The notes beneath the pieces were generated by a model. That model was not told where the DNA came from. It was given only the letters and a program-made list of their open reading frames with translations, and searched no databases. 64,000 bases of DNA from Alphaproteobacteria bacterium. GTDB taxonomy: Bacteria > Pseudomonadota > Alphaproteobacteria > TMED109. Location of the stretch: the NCBI GenBank assembly GCA_022825235.1, contig JAJDYI010000035.1, positions 62,001 through 126,000 of the forward strand, in the 5' to 3' direction. The translations under genes were made by a program, and so were the position numbers. Positions 27,394 through 35,490 of the stretch are shown here, piece after piece (the stretch's first letter is position 1; every line of letters begins with the position of its first letter).

Positions 27394-27459
27394 ATGTCGA
27401 AGCTCACCATGGCCGCGATCCTTGCGGAACTGCCGTCATCTTCATCGCCACTCATGTAG
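27394..27459 (+). other. 21-codon ORF with strong Shine-Dalgarno
   Basis: ATG 27394 to TAG 27459 encodes MSKLTMAAILAELPSSSSPL plus Met. CAGGAGGAAT precedes the ATG by 4-9 bases, a far better site than most genes in the window have. Too short for a family call. It may be a leader peptide, a small protein, or the 5' end of a broken gene; the N-terminal residues look protein-like and then end abruptly. Confidence 0.35.
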
Positions 27460-27641
27460 GTCGGAGGGGTCCGCACGGGCGGAAGAGCGGCCTGCATCCG
27501 CGCCAACATGGGGCGACCGTTGTGCGGGCGTTCATCCCGGAACCCGGAGCGCCTGCGGGCGATCGGCCAGAGACGGAGTTTGCGGGGCCGGGCCCGCGCC
27601 GGTTCCAGGGGCGGGGGGAGAGGTGACGCGCCTGGATGGCG

Positions 27642-28520
27642 CTAGGCGCTGTCCCAGGGCAGTGATCGATCGAAAGCCGCCACGCGCTCGTAACTGTTCT
27701 CGAACTCCGGCAAATCGTCGATCTCCAGCTCCATCGTGTTCCAATCCCTGCCTGCCCTGTTCTTAATCTCCGTATTGTCGAGAGACCGGTGGTTCGGCTC
27801 GAGACGGCGTGCGGAACACTTCTTCAGGAGCGATTCCAGAATATCCGCTGGAGCATTGCCGTCCGCAGGAATGCCAGGCAGGAGCAAGTCGAGGTCGTAG
27901 ACATCCTGGCGTCGATAACGATTACGGGGAATCTGCTGGAGCAGGGCACGGTACTTCTCGGCCACGAGATCGATGACTCCGTAGGCGTAGAGTTCCTGCC
28001 CGCCTGTCAATTCCAGAACCTGCACTTGGTTCAACGGCTCGTTGAACGAGATGTCGACGTCGATCACGGTGGAGGCGGTCCCTTCGTTCAGAGCCCTCTC
28101 CTCGTTCGTGCCGCGGCGCGCGTAGGCGATCTTGAGCTTCACGGCGGCAAATTCGGCGTCCGGGAAAATGTGGTTGGGGCGGCCTTTCGCGGACTGCGTG
28201 CGGAGAACAAGGTCCGCATAGCCGAGACGGGCCGCGGTGCGGGGGAAGGCGGAATTCAGCAATGTCCCGATTTTGTCGCCGATGTCGCCATCGATGGCGA
28301 ACGCGGCGGTCAGGTCGATGTCCGTGGTCTGCCTGGGGCTGCCATAGGCAAGCCCCAGCAGAATTCCGCCCTTCAGGAAGAGTTTGGTGCTGAGCGGCCC
28401 GGCCATGGCGATGGCGTTGAGGATGATCTCCACCGCTTGGCGCTGCCGGTGTGCGACGGGATCCTGCGCGGCGCGGGCAACCCAGGAGGCGACGTCGACC
28501 GGGTGCGGACGCTCAGACAT
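27642..28520 (-). CDS. abiEii: AbiEii-type nucleotidyltransferase toxin
   Basis: 292 residues. The nucleotidyltransferase core reads LFLKGGILLGLAYGSPRQ then TTDIDL, matching the AbiEii motif with K50, G51-G52, R63, D67 and D69 in place. A later basic/acidic helix motif is VAEKYRALLQQIPRNRYRRQ followed by DVYDLDLLL. Type IV toxins of this family add nucleotides to tRNA or another target and cause reversible growth arrest or abortive phage infection. Its start overlaps the antitoxin 3' end by 8 bp. All visible catalytic residues are intact. Confidence 0.92.
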   Translation of the reverse strand: MSERPHPVDVASWVARAAQDPVAHRQRQAVEIILNAIAMAGPLSTKLFLKGGILLGLAYGSPRQTTDIDLTAAFAIDGDIGDKIGTLLNSAFPRTAARLGYADLVLRTQSAKGRPNHIFPDAEFAAVKLKIAYARRGTNEERALNEGTASTVIDVDISFNEPLNQVQVLELTGGQELYAYGVIDLVAEKYRALLQQIPRNRYRRQDVYDLDLLLPGIPADGNAPADILESLLKKCSARRLEPNHRSLDNTEIKNRAGRDWNTMELEIDDLPEFENSYERVAAFDRSLPWDSA

Positions 28521-29421
28521 TCAGTGAGATCATCCAGGTTTCCGAAAAAACCGGGGCGAAGTCACGGGTGGGATCCAGTTTTCGGCTGCCTCCCCGTTGT
28601 CCGAATGCCTTCCAGCGTTCGATGCATGGATGTTGGAGGCGCAGACGCTCTTCGAGTATGTAGCCGGCCCTGCTCTTGATAAGCGCCTTGGATGTCTGGT
28701 CTATGGTCGAGGCGATTTCGTCGAGAAAGGTAGGAGCATGTTCCTCCCAGACATCCAGGACATGGGACATGCCGCCGCATAAATCGGGCCTCTGAAGCAT
28801 GTCGAGAAAGGTCTGCCCCACCGTCGACAGTCGAACGTCGGTTCCACGGTTGGTCATGAACGCGCCGGCCGTCTTGCTCTCGTACATGGTGACGTCGCGA
28901 CGCCTGACCCGATGGGGGTGTCGCACCAGCGTGAGCGGGTACGGATTGTCTTCTGCCTCGTTCATCGCCTCGTCCATGTGGTCACGAAGAGCGGCAGCGG
29001 CGGTCTTGCGATCCGGGCGTGTAAGCGCCAGAGCGCGAGGGGTTCGATCAGTAAGCCCCCAGCGTTGCATAGCAGACAGGTGGGAGACGTAGCAGGTTGG
29101 GTCGACCAGGCAGGCAATATTCTCGGCTGGCAGATCAGGAACGGACAGCACGCGAACGACACGGGAGCCGTAGTCCCGATCGCCGGTGATCGCGCCGGCG
29201 CTCTTCAGAATCGACCGGAAACGGGCGATATCGTCACGGTCGGGGGTCTCCCGGCGCAGATACAGCTTCCTGCCGGCCGACTCCCGGTACATTGCCAGCG
29301 CAATCCGGAAAAACTCGAACTGCGAGAGGACAGGCTTGTCGTTGGCTTCTAACCGGTCAGCCAAATGGGCCGCCGCCCGGGTGAGCTTTGGCCCGTAAGT
29401 TCGTTGCGGCGCCAATTCCAC
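28513..29421 (-). CDS. abiEi: AbiEi-type antitoxin / operon regulator
   Basis: 302 residues from a GTG at 29421. An N-terminal winged-helix region (LADRLEANDKPVLSQFEFFR) is followed by the AbiEi domain with VDPTCYVSHLSAMQRWGLTD and a C-terminal segment (VGQTFLDMLQRPDLCGGMSH). AbiEi both neutralises AbiEii (type IV, without direct toxin binding) and represses the operon through inverted repeats. Only three bases separate the GTG from a perfect 47-bp palindrome, and there is no ordinary Shine-Dalgarno. A TTG at 29415 has AGG nine bases upstream and is an alternative start. Confidence 0.85.
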   Translation of the reverse strand: MELAPQRTYGPKLTRAAAHLADRLEANDKPVLSQFEFFRIALAMYRESAGRKLYLRRETPDRDDIARFRSILKSAGAITGDRDYGSRVVRVLSVPDLPAENIACLVDPTCYVSHLSAMQRWGLTDRTPRALALTRPDRKTAAAALRDHMDEAMNEAEDNPYPLTLVRHPHRVRRRDVTMYESKTAGAFMTNRGTDVRLSTVGQTFLDMLQRPDLCGGMSHVLDVWEEHAPTFLDEIASTIDQTSKALIKSRAGYILEERLRLQHPCIERWKAFGQRGGSRKLDPTRDFAPVFSETWMISLNV

Positions 29422-29424
29422 TAA

Positions 29425-29471
29425 CCTAGATCTTGTACATGCGTCCTAAGGACGCATGTACAAGATCTAGG
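29425..29471. repeat. perfect 47-bp palindrome A, at the abiE start
   Basis: Arms 29425-29447 and 29449-29471 are exact reverse complements (23 bp each) around one A at 29448. The core is CGTCCTAAGGACG. It is 3 bases from the abiEi start codon, so an operator role is likely, but its length and perfection also allow a strong hairpin or cruciform. Confidence 0.95.
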
Positions 29472-29624
29472 GGTCCATGTCAAGTCGAACTGTTCGGAAT
29501 TCTGGTTTGCACCCCAGTCGAGGGCTGCTTCCAAGCGTGAGGGCTGGGACGCGCCGACGGTCCTGATGAGTTTGAGCGCGGGATGTCGCCCCGGCGCCAA
29601 CGCAGCCCACTTGATCTATGTAGA
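29472..29624 (-). pseudogene. possible coding relic between the palindromes
   Basis: On the minus strand about 50 codons stay open from 29615 down past 29474, reading IKWAALAPGRHPALKLIRTV, then GASQPSRLEAALDWGANQ, then NSEQFDLTWTP. The composition is protein-like, with no start codon and a TAG just upstream of the Ile. It may be the C-terminal remnant of a lost gene. The family is not recognised, and the fragment is too short to be sure. Confidence 0.25.
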
Positions 29625-29671
29625 AGGACTACAGCTATATACGTCCTAAGGACGTATATAGCTGTAGTCCT
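29625..29671. repeat. perfect 47-bp palindrome B
   Basis: Arms 29625-29647 and 29649-29671 are exact reverse complements (23 bp each) around A 29648. The centre lies exactly 200 bp from that of palindrome A. Both share the core CGTCCTAAGGACG, while the outer arm bases mostly differ, each set with full internal pairing. No gene start lies beside this copy. Confidence 0.95.
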
Positions 29672-30144
29672 CTGTTGTCAAGCTTAAACGCGACACGGGA
29701 TCGCAGTGAGCTGCGATCCCTCGAATCCATCCTTCCGGCAATTCCATCTCCCTTGATCGCCTTTCCCGGGCGGCCCGAAAAACGCCCCATCGCGCGCCCT
29801 GGAGGGCCGTGAGCGGCTCTTCCTGCTCTACCCGGTCGGCGGCAAGGCCGTTCCCGGCGCGGGTCCGCTCCGGTTGCATCTGACGGCCCCGGATGAGGCC
29901 AGAATGCCAGGCAGCCCCGACATCGCGGCTCGGGTACGGCACCGCGGCCGAACTTGCGCCAGCCCCAGGCGCGATTCCGGCACGCCCAGGCTGGTGGGTA
30001 TGCTTTGGCCGTGCACGAAGCCACGCTCGGCTATGACCCGTACTCCGACATCACGATCTTGTGCGGCACGCCGATCCCTTCGGTCGACGACCTAATCGCG
30101 ACCACCGACGAAGCCTCCACCTCATCGCCCATCGGAGAGGACCT
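29672..30144. other. 473-bp region without a supported gene
   Basis: Contains a perfect hairpin at 29697-29720 (GGGATCGCAG, loop TGAG, CTGCGATCCC). Several ORFs cross the rest on both strands, but none has a family-like pattern, a good ribosome site and a sensible length together. The end holds the GGAGAGG site for the SRPBCC gene. It may be gene debris. Confidence 0.45.
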
Positions 30145-30648
30145 GTGCGGACAAAATGGATAGTCGGGATCACGGTCTCGCTTGCGCTGGCCCTCGTGGT
30201 CCTGTTCGTTCTTGGTCGCGAGACGTTTCACGCCGAGATCACCATCGACGCCACGCCGGAGGAGGTTTGGTCGGTGCTGATCGATGTCTCCGGCTATGCA
30301 GATTGGAACCCCCTACTCGTTCCGATCAGCGGCGAGATCGTCGAGGGCGCGGAGGTCGTGTACCGCATGACCCAGCCGGACGGCACGCAGTCGAACATGA
30401 CATCCGGAATCGGAAAAATGATCGCCCTGAAGGAACTCCATCAGCACGCCGGCATACCGGGCATACTGACGGCCCACCACAGCTATCTACTGGAGCCGAC
30501 GCAGGGTGGAACTCGCCTGATACAGCATGAAGTCGACAACGGCATCGCCATGCTGTTCTGGGATTCGAGCTGGGTTCAACCGACCTACGAGAAGGTCAAC
30601 CAAGCGCTCAAGCTCCATATCGAACGGCTGACAGAGTCTCAGCGATAG
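30145..30648 (+). CDS. membrane-anchored SRPBCC (START-like) protein
   Basis: 167 residues from a GTG at 30145 with GGAGAGG five bases upstream; no ATG fits. Residues 5-24 (WIVGITVSLALALVVLFVLG) form a membrane anchor. The rest is an SRPBCC ligand-binding fold: ITIDATPEEVWSVLIDVSGY, WNPLLVPISGEI, and a C-terminal long helix (VNQALKLHIERLTE). Such proteins bind hydrophobic ligands; no ligand is evident. It is an isolated gene in the accessory region. A GTCGG-TTC-type hairpin begins at its stop codon. Confidence 0.75.
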   Translation: MRTKWIVGITVSLALALVVLFVLGRETFHAEITIDATPEEVWSVLIDVSGYADWNPLLVPISGEIVEGAEVVYRMTQPDGTQSNMTSGIGKMIALKELHQHAGIPGILTAHHSYLLEPTQGGTRLIQHEVDNGIAMLFWDSSWVQPTYEKVNQALKLHIERLTESQR

Positions 30649-30664
30649 TCGGTCTTCGGCCGAC
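30648..30664 (+). terminator. short hairpin at the SRPBCC stop
   Basis: GTCGGTC and GGCCGAC pair with loop TTC (one G-T pair). No T-run follows, so this is a possible rather than certain terminator. It lies between convergent genes. Confidence 0.35.
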
Positions 30665-30880
30665 GAGCACCAGCGCTTCATTTCGACCGCAGCAGCCGGC
30701 CGCGAGGCCTGCCGACCAGAGGGTCGTGCTCACGCTCTGCCATACCGGCGTTCGAATCGGCAAGGTCGCGACACTTCGGGCGCGCCGGCGGCGGTTTCGC
30801 AGCCGCGTCGCCGATGGGCTCACGAAAAGACCCGGCCGAAAACTGTTTTGTCATCGGTTGCCAAGCTTCCGGAGAGCAGA

Positions 30881-31612
30881 TCACAGACCAGTGCGGCGAT
30901 CCTTGATGATTCTGCCCCCAACGTGACAGGCCTCGGGCATCTCGCGCAGCTGCACGCAGCCGGTGAGGTCGAGGTCTCCGTCCACGCGCAGTCCGCGCGG
31001 AAGCGCAGTCAATCCGGAACAACCGGTCAGATCCAGGTCGTTCTGCACATGGAGACCGTCGGGAAGTTCAGCCAGTCTCCTGCAGTTGTTCAGATACAGG
31101 CCACGACCCACCGAAAGGGTCGCCGGCAGCGACCAGAGGCTCGTGCAGTGGGTAAGGTCCAGATTGCCGCCCACGACCAGGTCGGCAGGGAGGAACTCGA
31201 GCCCTGTGCAGCGGGTCAGGTTGAGGTGGCGCACGGTCCGCAGCCCGGCCGGAAGCTCGACGAGCCGGGCACAGTGAGCCATGCTGAGGCTGCGCTTGAC
31301 CTGGAAGGCGGCGGGTAGCGAAGCCAGCCCCAAGCAATACGACACATTGATATTGCCGCCGACGTTCAGGTCCCGTGTCAGGGCCTTCAACCCGGTGCAG
31401 CCGGTCAGGTCCAGGTAGCCGCCCACCTGCAGGCCGGCCGGCAGCTCCGAGAGTCCCGCACAGCTGTTCAGGTGCAGGCTTCCCGCGACGTCGAGGTTGG
31501 CCGGGAGCGACACCAGGTCCACGCACCCCACCAGGTTGAGGTTTCCATCGACGCGCAAGCCGGGTGGAGCGGTGCCCTCCAGTATGGCGGCCCGGGCGGC
31601 GTTCGAATTCAT
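30881..31612 (-). CDS. leucine-rich-repeat protein of ten 21-residue repeats
   Basis: 243 residues, ATG 31612 with AGGAAGAG upstream. After a 15-residue lead, residues 16-225 are ten 21-residue units of the form P-x-x-L-x-V-x-G-x-L-x-L-x-x-C-x-x-L-x-x-L (for example PAGLQVGGYLDLTGC then TGLKAL), and 226-243 is a partial unit. The cysteine at unit position 15 (C30, C51, C72 and so on to C219) is in every full unit. The pattern is the LRR consensus LxxLxLxxC with the LPxxL link seen in YopM/IpaH-type LRRs. There is no signal peptide or effector domain, so it is probably a cytoplasmic binding protein. The partner is unknown. Confidence 0.7.
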   Translation of the reverse strand: MNSNAARAAILEGTAPPGLRVDGNLNLVGCVDLVSLPANLDVAGSLHLNSCAGLSELPAGLQVGGYLDLTGCTGLKALTRDLNVGGNINVSYCLGLASLPAAFQVKRSLSMAHCARLVELPAGLRTVRHLNLTRCTGLEFLPADLVVGGNLDLTHCTSLWSLPATLSVGRGLYLNNCRRLAELPDGLHVQNDLDLTGCSGLTALPRGLRVDGDLDLTGCVQLREMPEACHVGGRIIKDRRTGL

Positions 31613-31869
31613 GCAGCTGCTCTTCCTGGACGTGGTACGCGTTACCGGCCCCGCCTCCGGATCAGCGGATCCGAATTGGTTCCCCGGGGCGGTTCAGGGA
31701 GGCCCGGTGACGGTTTCGGCACCAGCCCTGTCTGGACCCCCCTTTGCCTGGGCATCGCCGATATGCGGGCAATTGATTTTAGAAGTGCCGGCAGCAATTA
31801 CACTGCGACTGGCGACCGAGTGACCTGTCGCCAGAAGCACGCAAACCAAGCGTCACGAAAGGATCGGCG

Positions 31870-32418
31870 ATGCCGGTACGGGATGTCCTTCGGATGGGCG
31901 ATCCGCGGTTGCGGCGAAAGTCCGAAGCCGTGGGGGATGTGAACGACTCAGGGCTCGGCAACCTGGTTGCCGACCTGCTCGACACCATGCGGGCCTGCGA
32001 TGGCGCGGGGATCGCTGCGCCGCAAATCGGGGTGCCGCTCCGCGTTGTGATCTTCGGCGTCGAAAGCAACCCCAGGTACCCGGATGCACCTGCCGTGCCG
32101 CTCACGGTCCTGATCAACCCCGTCATCGAACCGGTCGGCGAAGATCTCGACGAGGACTGGGAAGGCTGTCTCAGCGTGCCGGGCATGCGCGGCCTGGTAC
32201 CACGCCATACGCGCATTCACTATCGCGGTCACGATGTGGAAGGCGGTTTGATCGATCGGACGGCCGACGGATTTCACGCCCGTGTCGTGCAGCACGAGTG
32301 CGACCACCTCGACGGGGTCCTGTATCCAGACCGCATCGAGAACAGGAAGATGTTCGGCTTCATTCCCGAACTGCTGGAAGCCGGCCTCCTGGGTCCCGTG
32401 GACCTGCCGGCCGAATAG
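31870..32418 (+). CDS. def: peptide deformylase, second copy
   Basis: 182 residues. Motifs GAGIAAPQIG (45-54), EGCLSVPG (98-105, ligand Cys100) and QHECDHLDG (141-149) are intact, so it should be an active metal-dependent deformylase. It differs from the fmt-linked copy at 21428 in loops and in the C-terminal region (IPELLEAGLLGPVDLPAE). It is alone and divergent from the LRR gene. Second deformylases sometimes give antibiotic (actinonin) tolerance or act on a subset of proteins; nothing here shows which. Confidence 0.93.
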   Translation: MPVRDVLRMGDPRLRRKSEAVGDVNDSGLGNLVADLLDTMRACDGAGIAAPQIGVPLRVVIFGVESNPRYPDAPAVPLTVLINPVIEPVGEDLDEDWEGCLSVPGMRGLVPRHTRIHYRGHDVEGGLIDRTADGFHARVVQHECDHLDGVLYPDRIENRKMFGFIPELLEAGLLGPVDLPAE

Positions 32419-32501
32419 CCGAAGCCCGCCTGCCGCCATTGGCAGGCGCTTCCGCGCCCACGCCGTCAGCCACCGGAACCCAACGCGAATCGACCGGGAC
32501 C

Positions 32502-34463
32502 ATGAAACGACGGAACGCACGGATGGTCGGCGCGGGCGTGCTGGCGGCGCTGTACGCCGTTGCAGTATTCCCGGCCGAGGCAAAGGACGCGAGCTACCTG
32601 GGCTCGGTCCAGGTCGTTCGGGACGGGGGTGGCGGGCCAGTCGTGCGCGGCGCGGCGTTTCTCGACCGGAACCGCAACTCAGCGTTCGACGCCGGTGAAG
32701 CCGGCGTTCCCGGCGTGATGGTGTCGAACGGCCGGGAGGTGGTACGGACTGACGCGGCCGGCACCTATGCGCTGCCGGCGTACGAAGACATGAACGTGTT
32801 CATCACGAAACCGTCGGGGTACGCCGTCCCGGTGAACGCAGACATGGTTCCGCAGTTCCACTACGTCCACAAGACCGCAGGGTCGCCTCAGCTTCGGTTC
32901 GGCGGCCTCGCGCCCACCGGGCCCCTGCCCGGGGCGATCAATTTTCCGCTGATCGAGGATCCGGTCGGCGATCGTTTCGACTGTCTGGTCTTCGGCGACA
33001 CGCAGTCCTACACGAACCGGGAGGTTTCCTACGTCCGTGACACCGTCGGGACGATGCTGGCCGAGCGCGACAACGCCACGACCGAATGCCTGATCTTCGA
33101 GGGCGACGTCATGGGCGACGACCTGTCCCTGTTCGGCCGGTTCAAGCGCATCATCGCCCGAGGCGGGGTTCCCCAGTACTACGTTGCCGGCAACCATGAT
33201 CTCGACTTCGACGCCGCCAGCGACGCGCATTCGTTCGACACGTTCCGGCGCGAATGGGGCCCGGAGTACTACTCGTTCGACATCGGGAAGGTGCACTTCG
33301 TCGTGCTTGACGACGTCCGCTATCCCTGCAACGGCGTCGACGACCACCCCTTCTGCGCACCGGACGCCGCCCCCACCTACAACGGGGTGATCCACGACCG
33401 GCAGCTGACCTGGCTGCGCAACGACCTCGCCCACGTGCCCGAAGACCGGCTGATCGTGCTCAACACCCACATTCCGTTCGTGAGCTACTCGGACGCGACG
33501 ACCCGAAAGCACCAGATCGACAACCTGGCCGCGCTCCACGCCCTCATCGGTGACCGGCCGGCGCTGGGCCTGTCTGGACACACCCACACGACCGAGCAGG
33601 TCCTCCCGGGCGAGCATTTTGCCGGCTGGCGCGAGGCGACGGGCACGGGACCGGCGCCGTTTCACCAGATCGTGACAGGGGCCGTCTCGGGATCGTGGTG
33701 GGCCGGCGACCTCGACGACCACGGCATCCCGCATGCGACCCAGCGCCTGGGGGCGCCACGGGGCTACTACGTCCTCTCGTTCGACGGCGCGAGTTACATC
33801 GACACGTACCGCGCGTTCGGGCGGGAGCCCGGCGAGCAGTTCCACGCCGCGTTCAACACGCCGCGGTTTCGCCGGTGGGCGGAAGCCCTGTTCACCTTTG
33901 CCGACAGCCACCGGACACCCTCGGACACGATCCCGCAGGTCACGGTCTCCGATCTGGGCGATCCCAACATGGTGACAGTGGCGGACCTGGAAGGCGGGAC
34001 GTGGCTGGCCATCAACGTCTGGAACGGGTCGCGGGACAGCCGCGTGATGGTGTCGATCGACGGCGGGGCTCCCATCGAGGCGACGCGGACGCAACCGGGC
34101 ACCGGTGAGCAGGCGAGGATCGGGCCCGTGTTCGCGGATCCATGGGCGCTCGCGAAACAGGCGACCCAGGGCCGCCTCACCTTTCGAAGCACCGAAGGCG
34201 GCGATGCGACCGCCGGGTTCACGACCTGGCGCGGGGTGTCCTGGCAAGGTGCCGCCGGGCCGTTCCAGTCCTGGATGCTGACCCGCCGGTCCAATCACCT
34301 ATGGCGCGCCGATCTCCCGCGATCGTTGCCGCTCGGCGTTCACACCGCGGAAATCGTGACCACCGACCGATACGGGCGGACCTATTCCAGGACCAGGCCC
34401 TTCGAGGTTCTGGATTCGCTCCCCGAAATGGGCTGGCCTTGGAAAACCGGCTCATTCGAATAG
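32502..34463 (+). CDS. secreted calcineurin-like phosphoesterase
   Basis: 653 residues from ATG 32502, with a signal peptide (GAGVLAALYAVAVFPAEA). Residues about 48-150 form a SdrD-like domain (FLDRNRNSAFDAGEAGVPGV), then the metallophosphoesterase core: D166 (VFGDTQSY), D202 (EGDVMGDD), N231-H232-D233 (AGNHDLDFD), and GHTHT near residue 360. A C-terminal beta-rich domain follows (MVTVADLEGGTWLAINVWNG). The layout matches MetallophosN, Metallophos and MetallophosC. It probably cleaves a phosphodiester or phosphomonoester in the periplasm; the substrate is not known. It is a single gene between def and an SDR gene. Confidence 0.88.
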   Translation: MKRRNARMVGAGVLAALYAVAVFPAEAKDASYLGSVQVVRDGGGGPVVRGAAFLDRNRNSAFDAGEAGVPGVMVSNGREVVRTDAAGTYALPAYEDMNVFITKPSGYAVPVNADMVPQFHYVHKTAGSPQLRFGGLAPTGPLPGAINFPLIEDPVGDRFDCLVFGDTQSYTNREVSYVRDTVGTMLAERDNATTECLIFEGDVMGDDLSLFGRFKRIIARGGVPQYYVAGNHDLDFDAASDAHSFDTFRREWGPEYYSFDIGKVHFVVLDDVRYPCNGVDDHPFCAPDAAPTYNGVIHDRQLTWLRNDLAHVPEDRLIVLNTHIPFVSYSDATTRKHQIDNLAALHALIGDRPALGLSGHTHTTEQVLPGEHFAGWREATGTGPAPFHQIVTGAVSGSWWAGDLDDHGIPHATQRLGAPRGYYVLSFDGASYIDTYRAFGREPGEQFHAAFNTPRFRRWAEALFTFADSHRTPSDTIPQVTVSDLGDPNMVTVADLEGGTWLAINVWNGSRDSRVMVSIDGGAPIEATRTQPGTGEQARIGPVFADPWALAKQATQGRLTFRSTEGGDATAGFTTWRGVSWQGAAGPFQSWMLTRRSNHLWRADLPRSLPLGVHTAEIVTTDRYGRTYSRTRPFEVLDSLPEMGWPWKTGSFE

Positions 34464-34586
34464 CATCGGCCCGCGCCCGCGGCTTGAATGCACCTGATCG
34501 CAGCGGCAGCGCGAACAGGCTCGACGGTTCTCACGAGATCGAGGACATTCGAATTGCAGGCCCCGCACGGGCAAGGAGGATCGCAC

Positions 34587-35354
34587 GTGACCCAGAAGGA
34601 ATTCGCCGGACGGACGGCGCTCGTAACGGGAGGATCGCGCGGCATCGGCCGGGCGATCTGCGTGCGCCTGGCGCGCGCCGGCGCCTGGGTGGCGGTCAAT
34701 TATGCGACCAACCCTGACGCTGCTGCGGAAACGCTCGAACTGATAACCGCCGAAGGTGGCAACGGCGGCCTGTTTCAGGCAGACGTCTCGTCGCCCGAAG
34801 CTACCGGCGCCATGTACGACGCGATCGAAGCCGAGCGCGGCACCGTTGATCTCCTGGTGACAAATGCGGGCATCGCATCCTTCGACGACAACGCAGACAT
34901 GACCGCAGAGGTGTGGCGGCAAATTCTCTCGGTCAACCTGGACGGCACGTTCCACTGTGTGTGGCGCGCCAAGGAGCGCATGCTGGCCCAGGAATACGGA
35001 CGGATCGTTTGCATCTCCTCCATCAACGGCATTGCTCCCAGCCGCATCCGCCGCGACCGGCTGATCGCGTACGGAACGTCGAAGTCTGCCGTCATCAGCT
35101 TCTCGCGCAGTTGCGCCATGGCGCTGGGACCGGCCATTCGGGTGAACTGCGTCGCACCGGGCCTGATCGATACCGACATGACCAAGGACATGAGCGAAGA
35201 GATGCGCGAACGCATCATCGCGTCGACCCCTGCCGGGCGCACCGGGAAACCCGAGGACGTCGCTGAACTGACGTACTTCCTGCTCAGCGACGCTGCCGAC
35301 TTCGTCACAGGGCAGACGTACGTTACGTCCGGCGGCTTGGTCACGCTGCCGTAA
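34587..35354 (+). CDS. SDR family oxidoreductase (FabG-like)
   Basis: 255 residues from a GTG at 34587, which has AAGGAGGATCG just upstream; an ATG at 34488 would add 33 unlikely residues. The Rossmann motif is TGGSRGIG (14-21), NAG follows (TNAGIASF), and catalytic Y162/K166 (AYGTSKSA) with S147-type serine in CISSING. The C-terminal segment (TGQTYVTSGGLVTLP) is FabG-like. It most likely reduces a beta-ketoacyl group or an alcohol; no neighbouring gene helps. Length is typical. Confidence 0.9.
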   Translation: MTQKEFAGRTALVTGGSRGIGRAICVRLARAGAWVAVNYATNPDAAAETLELITAEGGNGGLFQADVSSPEATGAMYDAIEAERGTVDLLVTNAGIASFDDNADMTAEVWRQILSVNLDGTFHCVWRAKERMLAQEYGRIVCISSINGIAPSRIRRDRLIAYGTSKSAVISFSRSCAMALGPAIRVNCVAPGLIDTDMTKDMSEEMRERIIASTPAGRTGKPEDVAELTYFLLSDAADFVTGQTYVTSGGLVTLP

Positions 35355-35490
35355 GCTTCCGCCCGAGGCGCACGGCAGGCGCAGGCAGCGAGCCCACGAC
35401 TCGCCAATGACCCCGCGGGCGGGCCGTCTGCCCGGCCAGCAGCCCAGCCAGAAGACCCGGTCGAACGGTTGCAAATGTCCCGGCCCCCGC

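Larger units (their letters stand above)
27215..27641. other. 427-bp intergenic region after tRNA-Arg
   Basis: Holds the nested hairpins at 27296-27361 and the short ORF at 27394-27459; the remaining bases up to the abiEii stop carry no recognisable gene. No repeat of the tRNA 3' end was seen here by eye. Confidence 0.5.

Noticed and set aside
29563-29570. CTGATGAG, the first core of a hammerhead ribozyme
   Set aside because: The second conserved core (GAAA after stem II) is not present at a proper distance, and no stems I or III form.
29425-29671. protelomerase (hairpin telomere) sites
   Set aside because: Known telomere sites are even-centred palindromes; these have an odd single-base centre, occur twice close together and lie inside chromosomal genes. 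No protelomerase gene is seen.
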